Positions 50,875-59,919 of a stretch of 64,000 nucleotides of DNA are shown piece by piece. The stretch spans positions 44,388 to 108,387 of the forward strand of contig NZ_JAHLLW010000014.1 in the NCBI RefSeq assembly GCF_019426345.1, read 5' to 3'. The DNA is from Marinomonas lutimaris (GTDB taxonomy: Bacteria > Pseudomonadota > Gammaproteobacteria > Pseudomonadales > Marinomonadaceae). How positions within the stretch are numbered: the stretch's first letter is position 1; each line of letters begins with the position of its first letter. The translations under genes and the position numbers were made by a program. The notes beneath the pieces were generated by a model. That model made no database searches and was not told where the DNA came from. It saw nothing but the letters and a program-made list of their open reading frames with translations.

Positions 50875-51828
50875 ATGAAAAAGCTAGTAACTATCGCCTT
50901 ATCATCCAGCATCACTTTAGGTGCCACTTTCTTGAGCCCTACAGTCCTTGCTGAGAATTTGCGAATAGGTGTCTCTATGGCAACCTATGATGACAACTTC
51001 CTCACCCTACTACGTACAGCTATTGAAGCGCGTGGAAAATCCATAGATGACGTGGACTTACAAATCGAAGATGCCAAAAACCAAGTTGGCACTCAACTCA
51101 ACCAAGTTCAAAACTTTATCGCTTCAGGTGTTGATGCCATCATTATCAGCCCTGTTGATACAGACGCCACCGTGTCAATCAGTGATGACGCTCAAGCCGC
51201 AGATATTCCTCTTGTTTACGTTAACCGCCAGCCAATCAACATAGACCTTCTCCCTGATAATCAAGCATTTATCGCCTCTAATGAAGTTGATTCAGGAACC
51301 TTGCAAACTAAAGAAGTTTGTCGACTACTTGGTGGCAAAGGCGAAATAGCCGTTTTAATGGGCGCCTTAACCGACCAAACAGGCATCCAACGTACTCAAG
51401 ACATTTACGATGTAATAGATACACCTGAGTGCAAAGGCATGAAAGTCGTTATCAAAGACACTGGCCTATGGCAGCGCTCTGTTGCGAACAACATCATGAC
51501 CAACTGGCTTTCTGCAGGCACTAAATTTGATGCCCTTATTGCTAACAACGACGAAATGGCAATCGGTGCTATTCAGGCTATGAAGGCAATCGGTATGGAC
51601 ATGGATAAAGTGGTAGTAGCTGGCGTTGATGCAACACAAGATGCACTGCAAGCAATGCGCGAAGGCGATTTAGATGTCACCGTTTTCCAAGATGCAAAAG
51701 CACAAGGCGCTGGCTCAGTTGACGTAGCAATTAAACTCGCAAGAGGCGAGGAAGTGCCACAAAAAGTGTGGGTTCCATTTAAATTAGTCACTCCAGCAAA
51801 TATGGAAGAGTTCGCTAAGCTAAATTAA
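50875..51828 (+). CDS. Sugar-binding periplasmic protein (RbsB-like)
   Basis: 317-residue binding protein of the Peripla_BP_4 type. Signal peptide (IALSSSITLGATFLSPTVLA), mature start ENLRIGVSMATYDDNF, then ASGVDAIIISPVDTDAT, LIANNDEMAIGAIQAMK and VVAGVDATQDALQAM. Members bind ribose, galactose, inositol and similar polyols. AGGAG lies nine bases before ATG 50875. No ABC permease or ATPase gene follows, so uptake must use components elsewhere or the protein is a sensor ligand. A terminator follows it, before the two enzyme genes. Confidence 0.92.
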   Translation: MKKLVTIALSSSITLGATFLSPTVLAENLRIGVSMATYDDNFLTLLRTAIEARGKSIDDVDLQIEDAKNQVGTQLNQVQNFIASGVDAIIISPVDTDATVSISDDAQAADIPLVYVNRQPINIDLLPDNQAFIASNEVDSGTLQTKEVCRLLGGKGEIAVLMGALTDQTGIQRTQDIYDVIDTPECKGMKVVIKDTGLWQRSVANNIMTNWLSAGTKFDALIANNDEMAIGAIQAMKAIGMDMDKVVVAGVDATQDALQAMREGDLDVTVFQDAKAQGAGSVDVAIKLARGEEVPQKVWVPFKLVTPANMEEFAKLN

Positions 51829-51932
51829 CCCTAAAGAATCTATCAAACTAGTGGTTTTTTATCGGAATTGATCACTTTTTTGATGGATATGTCAGATAAA
51901 TATTTTCTGACTGTATTTTCTCGAAAATTTTT

Positions 51933-51962
51933 GCAGCGGTAATTTCAAGCCGCTGCGTTTTT
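51933..51962 (+). terminator. Terminator between binding-protein and enzyme genes
   Basis: GCAGCGG (51933-51939) pairs with CCGCTGC (51950-51956), followed by GTTTTTT. May act as an attenuating step that keeps the binding protein in excess over the enzymes. Confidence 0.8.
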
Positions 51963-52026
51963 TCGAACTACTTATTCAAATAAAAATCCCATGTTTTTTT
52001 CCAGCCCCTTTAAAGAGGTCATAGTC

Positions 52027-52806
52027 ATGTCTACATTTTCGCTTTCCTGCTGCGCAGAAACCTTATTTACCGAACTTCCTATCGCTGAACGCGTACAAAA
52101 AATTGCCAGCTTAGGATTCTTACCAGAACTTTGGGATTGGACTAAACACGACATAGATGCGTTAGTTGCAACAGGTGTCGAATTCTCCTCTATGACAGGC
52201 TACATCGAGGGCGACTTTATAGAAAATAAAGATAAGCTCATCGCCACCATCCATGAGTCCGTTGCGGTTGCAAAACGTCTTGGCGTACCACGCTTAAACC
52301 TACATGGAACAGGCTTAGATAATAAAGGTTTACCGGTGAACCCTCGCCCGATTGTATCTGGACGCGATTGGCTTCAAGCCTACAAAACACTGTCTGAAAT
52401 AGCGCAAATTGGCGCCGACAACAACGTTATGTTTGTACTAGAAAACCTTAATCGTAAAGTGGATCACCCAGGGGTTCCATTTGCCACTGCAGAAGATGTC
52501 TACACACTAATTTCTGAAGTTAATCACCCGAATCTAAAAATGATGCTGGACCTTTACCACCAGCAAATTGATGAAGGTAACCTAATAGAATCACTTACTC
52601 GTTACCTGCCTCATATTGGTGAAATCCAAGTAGCAGATGTTCCAGGTCGACAAGAACCTAGCACTGGTGAAATGAACTATCCAGCCATCTCTGCCCACCT
52701 TGAAAATATAGGCTACCAAGGCGTCATTGGCTTTGAAGGTTTCCCTGAAAGCGACTCAGAACTTGCTCTTACTCGTTTTCGCAACGCATTTTCTCAAAAA
52801 AAATAA
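52027..52806 (+). CDS. TIM-barrel sugar isomerase (Hyi/IolE-like)
   Basis: 259-residue xylose-isomerase-like TIM barrel. FVLENLNRK and LKMMLDLYHQQ carry the Glu and Asp metal ligands, IGEIQVADVPGRQEP the His-replacing block and VIGFEGFPE the last Glu. Closest in style to hydroxypyruvate isomerase and inosose dehydratase/isomerase. ATG 52027 follows AGAGG at nine bases. Pairs with the following dehydrogenase (16-bp gap) in sugar or polyol catabolism; the exact substrate is unknown. Confidence 0.85.
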   Translation: MSTFSLSCCAETLFTELPIAERVQKIASLGFLPELWDWTKHDIDALVATGVEFSSMTGYIEGDFIENKDKLIATIHESVAVAKRLGVPRLNLHGTGLDNKGLPVNPRPIVSGRDWLQAYKTLSEIAQIGADNNVMFVLENLNRKVDHPGVPFATAEDVYTLISEVNHPNLKMMLDLYHQQIDEGNLIESLTRYLPHIGEIQVADVPGRQEPSTGEMNYPAISAHLENIGYQGVIGFEGFPESDSELALTRFRNAFSQKK

Positions 52807-52822
52807 CAAAGGACTCAACATC

Positions 52823-53839
52823 ATGACAACAAAACCTGTCAACCTAGTACTGGTAGGCGCTGGGCGCATGGGTTCTCACCATGCAGAAAACATCGCATTT
52901 AATATCAGCAACGCGAATTTATTCGGTATTTTCGACCAGAACCTAGAAGGCGCCAAAAAGCTAGGCGAAAAACTAGGTTGCGATTTCATTACTGATAACA
53001 TCGACGAAGTTGCCAACCACCCAGATATAGATGGCGTCGTTATTGCCGCCCCTGCACGTTTTCACGCTAATCTTTCAAAATATTTTCTGGAGCGAGGTAA
53101 AGCGGTATTCTGCGAGAAACCAGCAGGTTTAACACTTGCAGAAATCGATGAAGTATCTGCCGCAGCTGAAGCCGCTGGCCTTCCTTATCAAATCGGTTTT
53201 AACCGTCGCTGGGATAGAGCGTTTGCCGATGCAAAAGCGAAGATTCAAGAAGGCGTTATTGGTACGCCTCAGCAACTACGTTCATTGACTCGTGATCCTG
53301 GCCCTTGGGGTGGTGATCCGTTCAAAATCCCTACATGGACAATTTTTTACGAAACACTAATTCACGATTTTGATACCCTACTTTGGTTGAACGAAGGTGC
53401 CAATGTCACTGAAGTTCGCGCAATTGCTGATGCGCTTGTACGTCCAGACGCAAAGTCTCATGGCCATCTAGACGTAGCAACCGTCACGCTACGCTTTGAC
53501 AACGGCGCTATCGCTGTAGCAGAAGCAAACTTCTGTGCCATGTATGGTTATGACGTGCGAGCTGAAGTACTGGGTTCTTTAGGCATGGTTCAAATGGGTG
53601 ATGTTCGTAAAACCAACATGACCTGTTTCGACAAAGATGGCGCCAAAGATGATACTTGGCGCATGGACTCTCATATTTTTGCTAGCGGCTACACAGCCCA
53701 AGTTCGTGCTTTTGCAGATGCCATCCAAAGCGGCAAACAAACGGGACCAAATGGTCGAGACGCTCATCGAGCACTGGCTATCTCTCTTGCCTGTATCGAA
53801 TCCATCGAATCTGGAACAGAAGTTAAGACCAACATCTAA
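52823..53839 (+). CDS. Gfo/Idh/MocA-family oxidoreductase (IolG-like)
   Basis: 338 residues. NAD(P) fold LVGAGRMGSHH, the family motif CEKPAG with catalytic Lys, IGFNRRWD and LIHDFDTLLWL with catalytic Asp/His region. Fits a myo-inositol 2-dehydrogenase or a related sugar dehydrogenase. AAAGGA nine bases upstream of ATG 52823. With a LacI regulator, sugar-binding protein and TIM-barrel isomerase it makes an inositol-like catabolic set, but no other iol genes are in the window. Confidence 0.9.
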   Translation: MTTKPVNLVLVGAGRMGSHHAENIAFNISNANLFGIFDQNLEGAKKLGEKLGCDFITDNIDEVANHPDIDGVVIAAPARFHANLSKYFLERGKAVFCEKPAGLTLAEIDEVSAAAEAAGLPYQIGFNRRWDRAFADAKAKIQEGVIGTPQQLRSLTRDPGPWGGDPFKIPTWTIFYETLIHDFDTLLWLNEGANVTEVRAIADALVRPDAKSHGHLDVATVTLRFDNGAIAVAEANFCAMYGYDVRAEVLGSLGMVQMGDVRKTNMTCFDKDGAKDDTWRMDSHIFASGYTAQVRAFADAIQSGKQTGPNGRDAHRALAISLACIESIESGTEVKTNI

Positions 53840-53864
53840 CACTTAAATTTCAGATCAACCCTAC

Positions 53865-53905
53865 AAAACCTACATTAGCCTTTAGCAGCGTCTAATGTAG
53901 GTTTT
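53865..53905 (+). terminator. Terminator after the dehydrogenase
   Basis: 14-bp perfect stem AAAACCTACATTAG (53865-53878), complement 53892-53905, then CTTT; loop 13 nt. Confidence 0.8.
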
Positions 53906-53917
53906 TCTTTAAGACCT

Positions 53918-54454
53918 CTACCTGACCAATTCATTAGATGAAATGGCTGAGATCTTGACGCCGAAGCTCGATATATTCGGCAAAGTGGCATTATGATGAG
54001 ATCGTATCTGCTCGGCACTTGCATGAGGTTTATCATGCGTTGTATGAGCATCCGAGACCAGTTCAACTGAATAGCCCAAGCCTGCAGCGCGTCTAATTGT
54101 AGTATCGACACAAAACTCAGAGGCATACCCACAAACAATCAAATGCTCAACGCTATGCTGCTTTAACAAAGCTTCAAGATCAGTTCGCAAAAAAGAATCC
54201 GGTGTTGTCTTGCGAATAAACTCATCACCCTCTTCTACCTTTAACCCCGCCTGTAACTGCCAACCAGCAGAGCCAAATTCGATAACAGAACCTGCTTGTT
54301 CATGCTGCACATGGATCACCAAAACATCACTCGCTCGCGCCCAAGACGTGACACGGTTTATCCGCTCAACAGCAAGATCCGCCTCAAAAGGACGAGGTGC
54401 TGGATCGAACAAAATACTTTGTACATCAATGATCAGAATGGCGGATTTCATCAT
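53918..54454 (-). CDS. Isochorismatase-family cysteine hydrolase
   Basis: 178-residue hydrolase with the triad expected of the family: Asp in LIIDVQ (D10), Lys in FIRKTTPDSF and Cys in GYASEFCVDTTIRRA. Members include nicotinamidases and pyrazinamidase-like enzymes; the substrate cannot be assigned. AAGGA lies close to ATG 54454, and ATG 54451 would have better spacing. Last gene of a three-gene minus-strand run with DUF2442 (5-bp gap) and DUF924 genes. Confidence 0.88.
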   Translation of the reverse strand: MMKSAILIIDVQSILFDPAPRPFEADLAVERINRVTSWARASDVLVIHVQHEQAGSVIEFGSAGWQLQAGLKVEEGDEFIRKTTPDSFLRTDLEALLKQHSVEHLIVCGYASEFCVDTTIRRAAGLGYSVELVSDAHTTHDKPHASAEQIRSHHNATLPNISSFGVKISAISSNELVR

Positions 54455-54459
54455 TATCC

Positions 54460-54702
54460 TTAAATATCTTCGGGGAAACTTAATAAATACAAGGTATCTT
54501 TACTGAAGTCCTGCTCGTGAGGCCATTGAACACCACCAAACGCTACGGAAACCAGCCTAAAGTAACTCTCATCTTTTAGCTCTTGGAAAATACCTTTCTC
54601 CAAAAAAAGAGATACATCAAACATACGGACATCATTATCCTCAAACGTAAGCTTAAGAACATAAAAGCTCATTAGTTCAACAGCAGTCACTTTGGGGTCC
54701 AT
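54460..54702 (-). CDS. DUF2442 protein
   Basis: 80-residue protein with the DUF2442 pattern: YVLKLTFEDNDVRMFDVSLFL, YFRLVSVAFGGVQWPHEQDF and DTLYLLS. Function is unknown; the family can be encoded beside DUF4160, which is absent here. Gap to the DUF924 gene 9 bp, so translated from one message. Confidence 0.85.
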   Translation of the reverse strand: MDPKVTAVELMSFYVLKLTFEDNDVRMFDVSLFLEKGIFQELKDESYFRLVSVAFGGVQWPHEQDFSKDTLYLLSFPEDI

Positions 54703-54711
54703 AAAACAATC

Positions 54712-55248
54712 TTAGAAACTAGAATTTGGCTCAGCTAAAAACTCCAACTCTTCTGCAGAAGACTGACGACCTAAGATGGCGTTTCTATGTGGATAACGGC
54801 CAAAACGATCCACAATTTTTTTGTGTTTTAATTCGAAATCCAAGTTGTTAACAATGCCCAAATCTCTAAAGAGCTTTACCGCTTCTTCATGAATCACAGC
54901 GGATTCACTGTGCATATACGGCATGTATAAAAAGCTTCGCTCTGAAAGCGATAACTCTTGATCAAAACCCTTTTGAATTGCCTCCTGAGCCAGCACTAAA
55001 GCCATAGGATCAGCCGCAAAGGATTCAGGTTGATCGCGATAGATATTACGAGAAAATTGATCAAGCACGATGATTTCCGCCAAAGCACTTTTGGCGCAAT
55101 GACGCCAAGAAGACAGCTCCCCTTGAACGGCTTGGCGATGGAGCTTGCCAAATCGAGTGATGATTTTATTATCAAAGTCGATGTCTTTCTGAAACCACTG
55201 TTTTGGCTCAATATCGTTAAACCAAAAATCCAATACTTCTTGATGCAT
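54712..55248 (-). CDS. DUF924 protein
   Basis: 178-residue helical (TPR-like fold) protein of the DUF924 family: EVLDFWFNDIEPKQWFQKD, IIVLDQFSRNIYRDQPESFAADP, FLYMPYMHSE and FGRYPHRNAILGRQSS. ATG 55248 with GGAG eight bases upstream was chosen instead of 55275, because the family starts just before EVLDFWF. Function unknown. Confidence 0.9.
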   Translation of the reverse strand: MHQEVLDFWFNDIEPKQWFQKDIDFDNKIITRFGKLHRQAVQGELSSWRHCAKSALAEIIVLDQFSRNIYRDQPESFAADPMALVLAQEAIQKGFDQELSLSERSFLYMPYMHSESAVIHEEAVKLFRDLGIVNNLDFELKHKKIVDRFGRYPHRNAILGRQSSAEELEFLAEPNSSF

Positions 55249-55287
55249 CACTTCAGCTCCAAATTGACCAAGCACTATATGCTAAAC

Positions 55288-55578
55288 CTACCCATGCAGC
55301 GCTTTTAGCGCATATTCTGGATCAGCATCAACGATTTTAAGTAAGGCGCGAGCTGGCCCCGTTGGGTGACGACGACCTTGCTCCCAGTTTTCTAGCGTAC
55401 GCTTACTGACACCAAGCAGATTAGCAAAACGACTTTGGCTTAAACCTGTTTTGGTGCGAATTGCCTTCACTTCTGGGTCTGCAAATTCTGTGATTCGTGC
55501 AGCCGTGGCTTGGCCTTTTATGATGCTATCAGCTTGTTGTACGCTTTCTAGCAATTCATTGAACATGTCGTCATTCAT
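55288..55578 (-). CDS. HTH antitoxin of HigBA-like module
   Basis: 96-residue antitoxin with a Cro/C1-type helix-turn-helix (IRTKTGLSQSRFANLLGVSK, RTLENWEQGRRHPTGPA). In this group the N-terminal part contacts the toxin. ATG 55578 overlaps the toxin stop as ATGA; a GTG at 55587 is less likely. Toxin-first gene order as in higBA. Expected to repress the promoter at 55904-55931. Confidence 0.92.
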   Translation of the reverse strand: MNDDMFNELLESVQQADSIIKGQATAARITEFADPEVKAIRTKTGLSQSRFANLLGVSKRTLENWEQGRRHPTGPARALLKIVDADPEYALKALHG

Positions 55579-55892
55579 TGTGACCACCTTTCTACTATTT
55601 GTCTTAGCGCTTTGGTTTGCGCATCGGTTAAATTCTCTTGAGTGCTTTTGGGAAAAATATACATCATGTAAAGTTGCTCATTCTCTGTCATCCAGTAATA
55701 GATGATTCGTACGCCGCCCCTTTTTCCACGACCATCCACAGACCAGCGAATTTTCCTTAAGCCGCCACTGTTTTTAATCAATACACCAAGATCGGGCTTT
55801 ATAACCAAAGCCTCCTGCAACTCTTTATATTCATCGTCGCTCATTATTTCATTAATGAGTTTGGTAAAAATAGGCGTTTCAACAATTACCAT
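55575..55892 (-). CDS. RelE/HigB-like toxin
   Basis: 105-residue toxin of the RelE-like group that pairs with HTH antitoxins: TPIFTKLINEIMSDDEY, GVLIKNSGGLRKIRWSVDG, GKRGGVRIIYYWMTENEQLYMMYIFPK. The basic GRGKRGG and IYY strand are typical. Full length, so probably functional, unlike the relE relic at 5 kb. GGAGGT precedes ATG 55892. Confidence 0.92.
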   Translation of the reverse strand: MVIVETPIFTKLINEIMSDDEYKELQEALVIKPDLGVLIKNSGGLRKIRWSVDGRGKRGGVRIIYYWMTENEQLYMMYIFPKSTQENLTDAQTKALRQIVERWSQ

Positions 55893-55903
55893 GACACCTC
55901 CAA

Positions 55904-55931
55904 ATTATACGCCAATGGCGTGATTTGTCGA
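55904..55931 (-). promoter_or_regulatory. Toxin-antitoxin promoter with operator
   Basis: Minus strand: TCGACA (55926-55931), 16-bp spacer, TATAAT (55904-55909). The palindrome CGCCA-A-TGGCG (55910-55920) fills the spacer beside the -10 and is a good candidate for the antitoxin operator. Confidence 0.72.
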
Positions 55932-56080
55932 TTAATAATTGAGCAACGATTGATAACAGCAGAAGACGCTAAAAAATAGCCTTTGAACATATAAGAATTC
56001 CTTTTCCTATGAAGTTTGATGTAACAACGATGACGCTACGTGACACTACCGTCAAGAAAAAAGAGACTAGATATAGCATC

Positions 56081-56115
56081 AAAAAAAATCCCCATGCCGT
56101 TTCCACAACATGGGG
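56081..56115 (-). terminator. Terminator of the hut operon
   Basis: CCCCATG (56090-56096) and CATGGGG (56109-56115), followed on the minus strand by ATTTTTTTT (56081-56089). Ends hutUHIG 34 bp after hutG. Confidence 0.85.
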
Positions 56116-56148
56116 ACTCTTGACTCTTAAACTATAAAACAGCTGATT

Positions 56149-56964
56149 TTATAAACTAAGGTGCTGACAAGCCTCAATCACGTCTTTCAGCTGCTGTGTA
56201 ATCAATGGCTGTTTCTTTTCATCCAATTGATATTCTGACTGTTTTGCCAACTCATCATTTAAATACGTTGCTTGAGAAAGTTCGAGTTGGATCGCGTGAA
56301 TGTTGTTATCAGGCTGGCCGAAATGACGAGTAATGTAGCCGCCTTTAAAACGTCCATTGAGTACTTGCGTGTAGTGTGGTCGCAGTATTTGCGTGACGGC
56401 GTTTGCGATTGTCTCGTCACAAGCTTTGCCTTCGTTGGTGCCCCAGTTGAAATCAGGAAGAACACCATCAAACAGCATAGGCACTTCAGCTGCAATGCTG
56501 TGGGCATCGAACAAGATAGCATAGCCAAATTTGGCTTTTAGTCGCGCGAGTTCTTGCTCAATCGTGCCGTGATAGGGTTTCCAAATATGCTCTTTACAAA
56601 AGGTTTTATGCTCGTCACTTGATGCTTTGCCTTCAGCAAAAACAGGCGTGTCTTCAAATAAAATGTCGGGGAACAAGCCCGTGGTTTTCGTCGCGTAAAG
56701 TGGCTTGTCATCATAGGGACGATTAAGGTCGATGACATAACGAGAGTAGTTAGCCTTAATAAAACCCACACCCAACGATTCTAAAAAATCATAAAGCTCA
56801 GGGATAAACCAATCGGTATCGGGCAGTTTTTTAGCTTGATCTGTCAATCCAGCTTGTACCTCAGCCGTTAAGTTCAAACCAGAATGCGGCATGCTGACCA
56901 GCAAAGGCGAATCGCCCTGAATAAAATCAAATGCCGGTACGGTTAATACGTCATGCGTTGTCAT
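56149..56964 (-). CDS. hutG: N-formylglutamate deformylase
   Basis: Last step of the five-step histidine pathway: N-formylglutamate to glutamate and formate, with a divalent metal. 271 residues: LLVSMPHSGLNL with the first metal His, DTDWFIPELY, YVIDLNRP, ILFDAHSI and IQLELSQATYL (metal/catalytic Glu). AGAGGA precedes ATG 56964, 11 bp after hutI. Presence with hutF shows the formimidoylglutamate deiminase route rather than direct formiminoglutamase. Confidence 0.95.
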   Translation of the reverse strand: MTTHDVLTVPAFDFIQGDSPLLVSMPHSGLNLTAEVQAGLTDQAKKLPDTDWFIPELYDFLESLGVGFIKANYSRYVIDLNRPYDDKPLYATKTTGLFPDILFEDTPVFAEGKASSDEHKTFCKEHIWKPYHGTIEQELARLKAKFGYAILFDAHSIAAEVPMLFDGVLPDFNWGTNEGKACDETIANAVTQILRPHYTQVLNGRFKGGYITRHFGQPDNNIHAIQLELSQATYLNDELAKQSEYQLDEKKQPLITQQLKDVIEACQHLSL

Positions 56965-56975
56965 TATGTTTCCTC

Positions 56976-58196
56976 TTAACTACTTTTGCCTTCATAGATT
57001 CTATTTTTTACTAGGTTGCCGCCAAGCCAATAACTTAACTCGCCAGGGCTTTCTACATCCCAGCACACAAAATCGGCAACTTTCCCAATTTCTAAACTAC
57101 CATGAGTATCTGCTATACCCAATGCTTTTGCTGCATAAATGGTCGCACCCGCCAAAGACTCTTCTGGCGTCAGTGCAAACAAGGTACACGCCATATTCAT
57201 CATCAGTCGAAGCGACAATGCAGGCGATGTTCCGGGGTTTGCATCCGTGGCAATTGCCATCGGCACGCCATATTGGCGCAGCAAGGCGATCGGCGGTCGT
57301 TGAGTTTCTTTTAGTGTAAAAAACGCCCCCGGCAATAACACGGCAACCGTGCCGGAATCCGCCATGGCTTTTACGTCTGATTCTTCAATAAATTCAATAT
57401 GATCCGCCGACAACGCCTTGAACGACGATGCCATAGAAGTTCCACCTAAAGAAGACAATTGCTCCGCATGGATTTTCACTGGCAAGCCCAATAACTCTGC
57501 GGTTTTAAAATAGCGCGCCACTTGCTCGGTGCTAAAGGCAATGCCTTCGCAAAAAGCATCCACTGCATCAGCCACGCCAAGCTCAGCCACTTTTGGTAGA
57601 ACCGTGTCACATAGGTAATCAATATAAGCGTCTTTATCGTCATATTCTGGCGGCATGGCATGTGCTGCCAAACAAGTACGTTTTACCGTCACGGGAAATT
57701 GCTTTCCTAGTTCCGTCGCTACGCTAAGCATTTTCAATTCTGAATCGAGGGACAGACCATAGCCAGATTTGATCTCAACTGTGGTCACACCATCGGCTAT
57801 TAAGCTTTTCAGACGACGAGAAGCGCTAGCGATTAACTCCACTTCGCTGGCGTCACGAGTTGCCTTCACAGAGGAAGCGATACCGCCGCCCTGCTTGGCG
57901 ATTTCTTGATAACTTACGCCATTCAACCGTTGTTCGAATTCACCTGCGCGATTACCACCAAACACAAGGTGCGTGTGGCAATCAATCAACCCCGGCGTGA
58001 TCCATCCGCCGCCCAGATCGTGTTCGTTTTGAGTGTCGTAGTTTGGTAATTCTTGAGCTTCACCAATCCAAACGATACGGCCGCCGACGACGCCTATCGC
58101 TGCGTTTTCAATCACGCTATACAGGCCATCTTCCATGGTGGCGATGTGAGCGCCGTGCCATAGGCTGTCTAACTTCATTGGAGTATCGTTTGTCAT
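56976..58196 (-). CDS. hutI: Imidazolonepropionase
   Basis: Third enzyme: opens imidazolone propionate to N-formimidoyl-L-glutamate. 406-residue amidohydrolase with the HxH motif in [34 protein letters not shown], and the metal Asp in [16 protein letters not shown] precedes ATG 58196; 32 bp after hutH. Confidence 0.97.
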   Translation of the reverse strand: MTNDTPMKLDSLWHGAHIATMEDGLYSVIENAAIGVVGGRIVWIGEAQELPNYDTQNEHDLGGGWITPGLIDCHTHLVFGGNRAGEFEQRLNGVSYQEIAKQGGGIASSVKATRDASEVELIASASRRLKSLIADGVTTVEIKSGYGLSLDSELKMLSVATELGKQFPVTVKRTCLAAHAMPPEYDDKDAYIDYLCDTVLPKVAELGVADAVDAFCEGIAFSTEQVARYFKTAELLGLPVKIHAEQLSSLGGTSMASSFKALSADHIEFIEESDVKAMADSGTVAVLLPGAFFTLKETQRPPIALLRQYGVPMAIATDANPGTSPALSLRLMMNMACTLFALTPEESLAGATIYAAKALGIADTHGSLEIGKVADFVCWDVESPGELSYWLGGNLVKNRIYEGKSS

Positions 58197-58228
58197 AGCT
58201 TTTCCTTTTCTTAAACCACTAAACTTGG

Positions 58229-59764
58229 CTATTTAATACTAGGCAATAGCCCTTCTGGCATCGTCTCGTTATGCACCGCTTCTAATAGCAATTCATTGGC
58301 CTTTTCGATATCTGGCGCGAAATAACGATCTTTATCGTAGAAAGGCACACGAGCGCGCAATGTCGCACGAGCGTTTTCTAGACGTTTGCTGGATTTCAAT
58401 GGTGCGCGGAAGTCCAAGCCTTGTACCGCAGACAAAATCTCAACCGCCAAAATACCGCGTGTATTTTCCGCCATATCTTTCAAACGGCGCGCAGCGAAGG
58501 TCGCCATAGAAACGTGGTCTTCTTGGTTCGCTGATGTTGGCAAACTGTCTACTGACGCTGGGTGCGCGTAGCTTTTGTTTTCGCTCGCCAATGCCGCCGC
58601 CGTTACTTGCGCAATCATGAAACCAGAGTTTACACCGCCGTTGTCCACCAAGAATGGCGGCAATTTACTTAGGTTACTGTCGATCAGCAAAGCCATACGA
58701 CGTTCAGACAAACTACCAATTTCAGCAATCGCCAAAGCAAGATTATCTGCGGCCATAGCCACTGGTTCTGCGTGGAAATTACCACCTGAAATGATGTCAC
58801 CTTCAGCGGCGAATACTAATGGATTATCGGATACGGAATTGGCTTCAACACACAAGACTTTCGACGTGCTGCGAATTTGCTCTAGGCATGCACCCATAAC
58901 TTGCGGCTGACAACGAAGAGAATACGGATCTTGGACTTTTTCACAGCCTTGGTGAGAATCGCCCAACTCTGATGTTTCGCCTAATAGGTGACGATACGCT
59001 GCCGCTGCATCGATTTGCGTTTGATGACCGCGCACTTCATGAATTCGCGCATCAAATGGGCTACGGCTACCAAGCGCAGCTTCCACAGACAAAGAACCAC
59101 AGACAATCGCGGAAGCAAATAGATCTTCTGCTTCAAACAGTCCCTCTAATGCAAACGCTGTAGAGGCTTGAGTACCGTTCAATAGCGCTAGACCTTCTTT
59201 TGGCGCAAGAGCAATTGGCTCTAATCCAGCGATAGACAAGGCCGCTTGACCAGAAATCACTTCGCCACGATAACGGGCTTTACCTTCACCTAATAACACA
59301 GTACTCATGTGAGCCAATGGTGCTAAATCACCCGATGCGCCTACAGAGCCTTTTTTCGGAATACATGGATACACTTCTTTGTTAATCAAGGTCAGCAAAG
59401 CTTGAATCACTTCAAGGCGAATACCAGAGAATCCACGGGCAAGGCTGTTTACTTTCAGCGCCATAATCAGTTTGACGGTTTTGTCTTCCATCAAAGCACC
59501 GATACCTGCAGCGTGAGACAATACAATGCTGCGCTGTAACTCATCCAAATCTTCTGGTGCAATACGCGTATTCGCCAACAAACCAAAGCCAGTGTTAATA
59601 CCATACACAGTGCGATTTTCTGCAATTACATCATTAACAACTTGTGTACTGGCGTGAATCGCGGGGAAAGCGCTTTCGTCTAGCGTCAGCTTAACGTGAC
59701 GACGGCTAATTTGACGCAATTCGTTTAGAGTCAATTGACCTGGTTTTATGGTTAATTCAAACAT
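58229..59764 (-). CDS. hutH: Histidine ammonia-lyase
   Basis: Converts L-histidine to trans-urocanate and ammonia. 511 residues with the self-forming MIO prosthetic triad A143-S144-G145 in [13 protein letters not shown]-type lid in [25 protein letters not shown], and other HAL blocks. ATG 59764 with GGAGA upstream is preferred to 59788 (24 bp longer). Lies in the hut operon with hutU, hutI and hutG, so it is a catabolic enzyme and not an aryl polyene lyase. Confidence 0.97.
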   Translation of the reverse strand: MFELTIKPGQLTLNELRQISRRHVKLTLDESAFPAIHASTQVVNDVIAENRTVYGINTGFGLLANTRIAPEDLDELQRSIVLSHAAGIGALMEDKTVKLIMALKVNSLARGFSGIRLEVIQALLTLINKEVYPCIPKKGSVGASGDLAPLAHMSTVLLGEGKARYRGEVISGQAALSIAGLEPIALAPKEGLALLNGTQASTAFALEGLFEAEDLFASAIVCGSLSVEAALGSRSPFDARIHEVRGHQTQIDAAAAYRHLLGETSELGDSHQGCEKVQDPYSLRCQPQVMGACLEQIRSTSKVLCVEANSVSDNPLVFAAEGDIISGGNFHAEPVAMAADNLALAIAEIGSLSERRMALLIDSNLSKLPPFLVDNGGVNSGFMIAQVTAAALASENKSYAHPASVDSLPTSANQEDHVSMATFAARRLKDMAENTRGILAVEILSAVQGLDFRAPLKSSKRLENARATLRARVPFYDKDRYFAPDIEKANELLLEAVHNETMPEGLLPSIK

Positions 59765-59919
59765 AGTGTTCTCCAATTTTGATGTCATATTTTGCCATCA
59801 AATAATTTTTATTATATTGTTTTACGCCCTTGTGAGGCTTCTTCTATACGCATTACGCAGCACTTAAAACAAATAATATTTAAGTGCTACGTCATATCTA
59901 AAGACCAAGTAATTATCTA

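Noticed and set aside
58229..59764. Histidine ammonia-lyase as the aryl polyene head-group lyase
   Set aside because: It lies in a complete hut operon more than 15 kb from the APE cluster and has ordinary HutH features.
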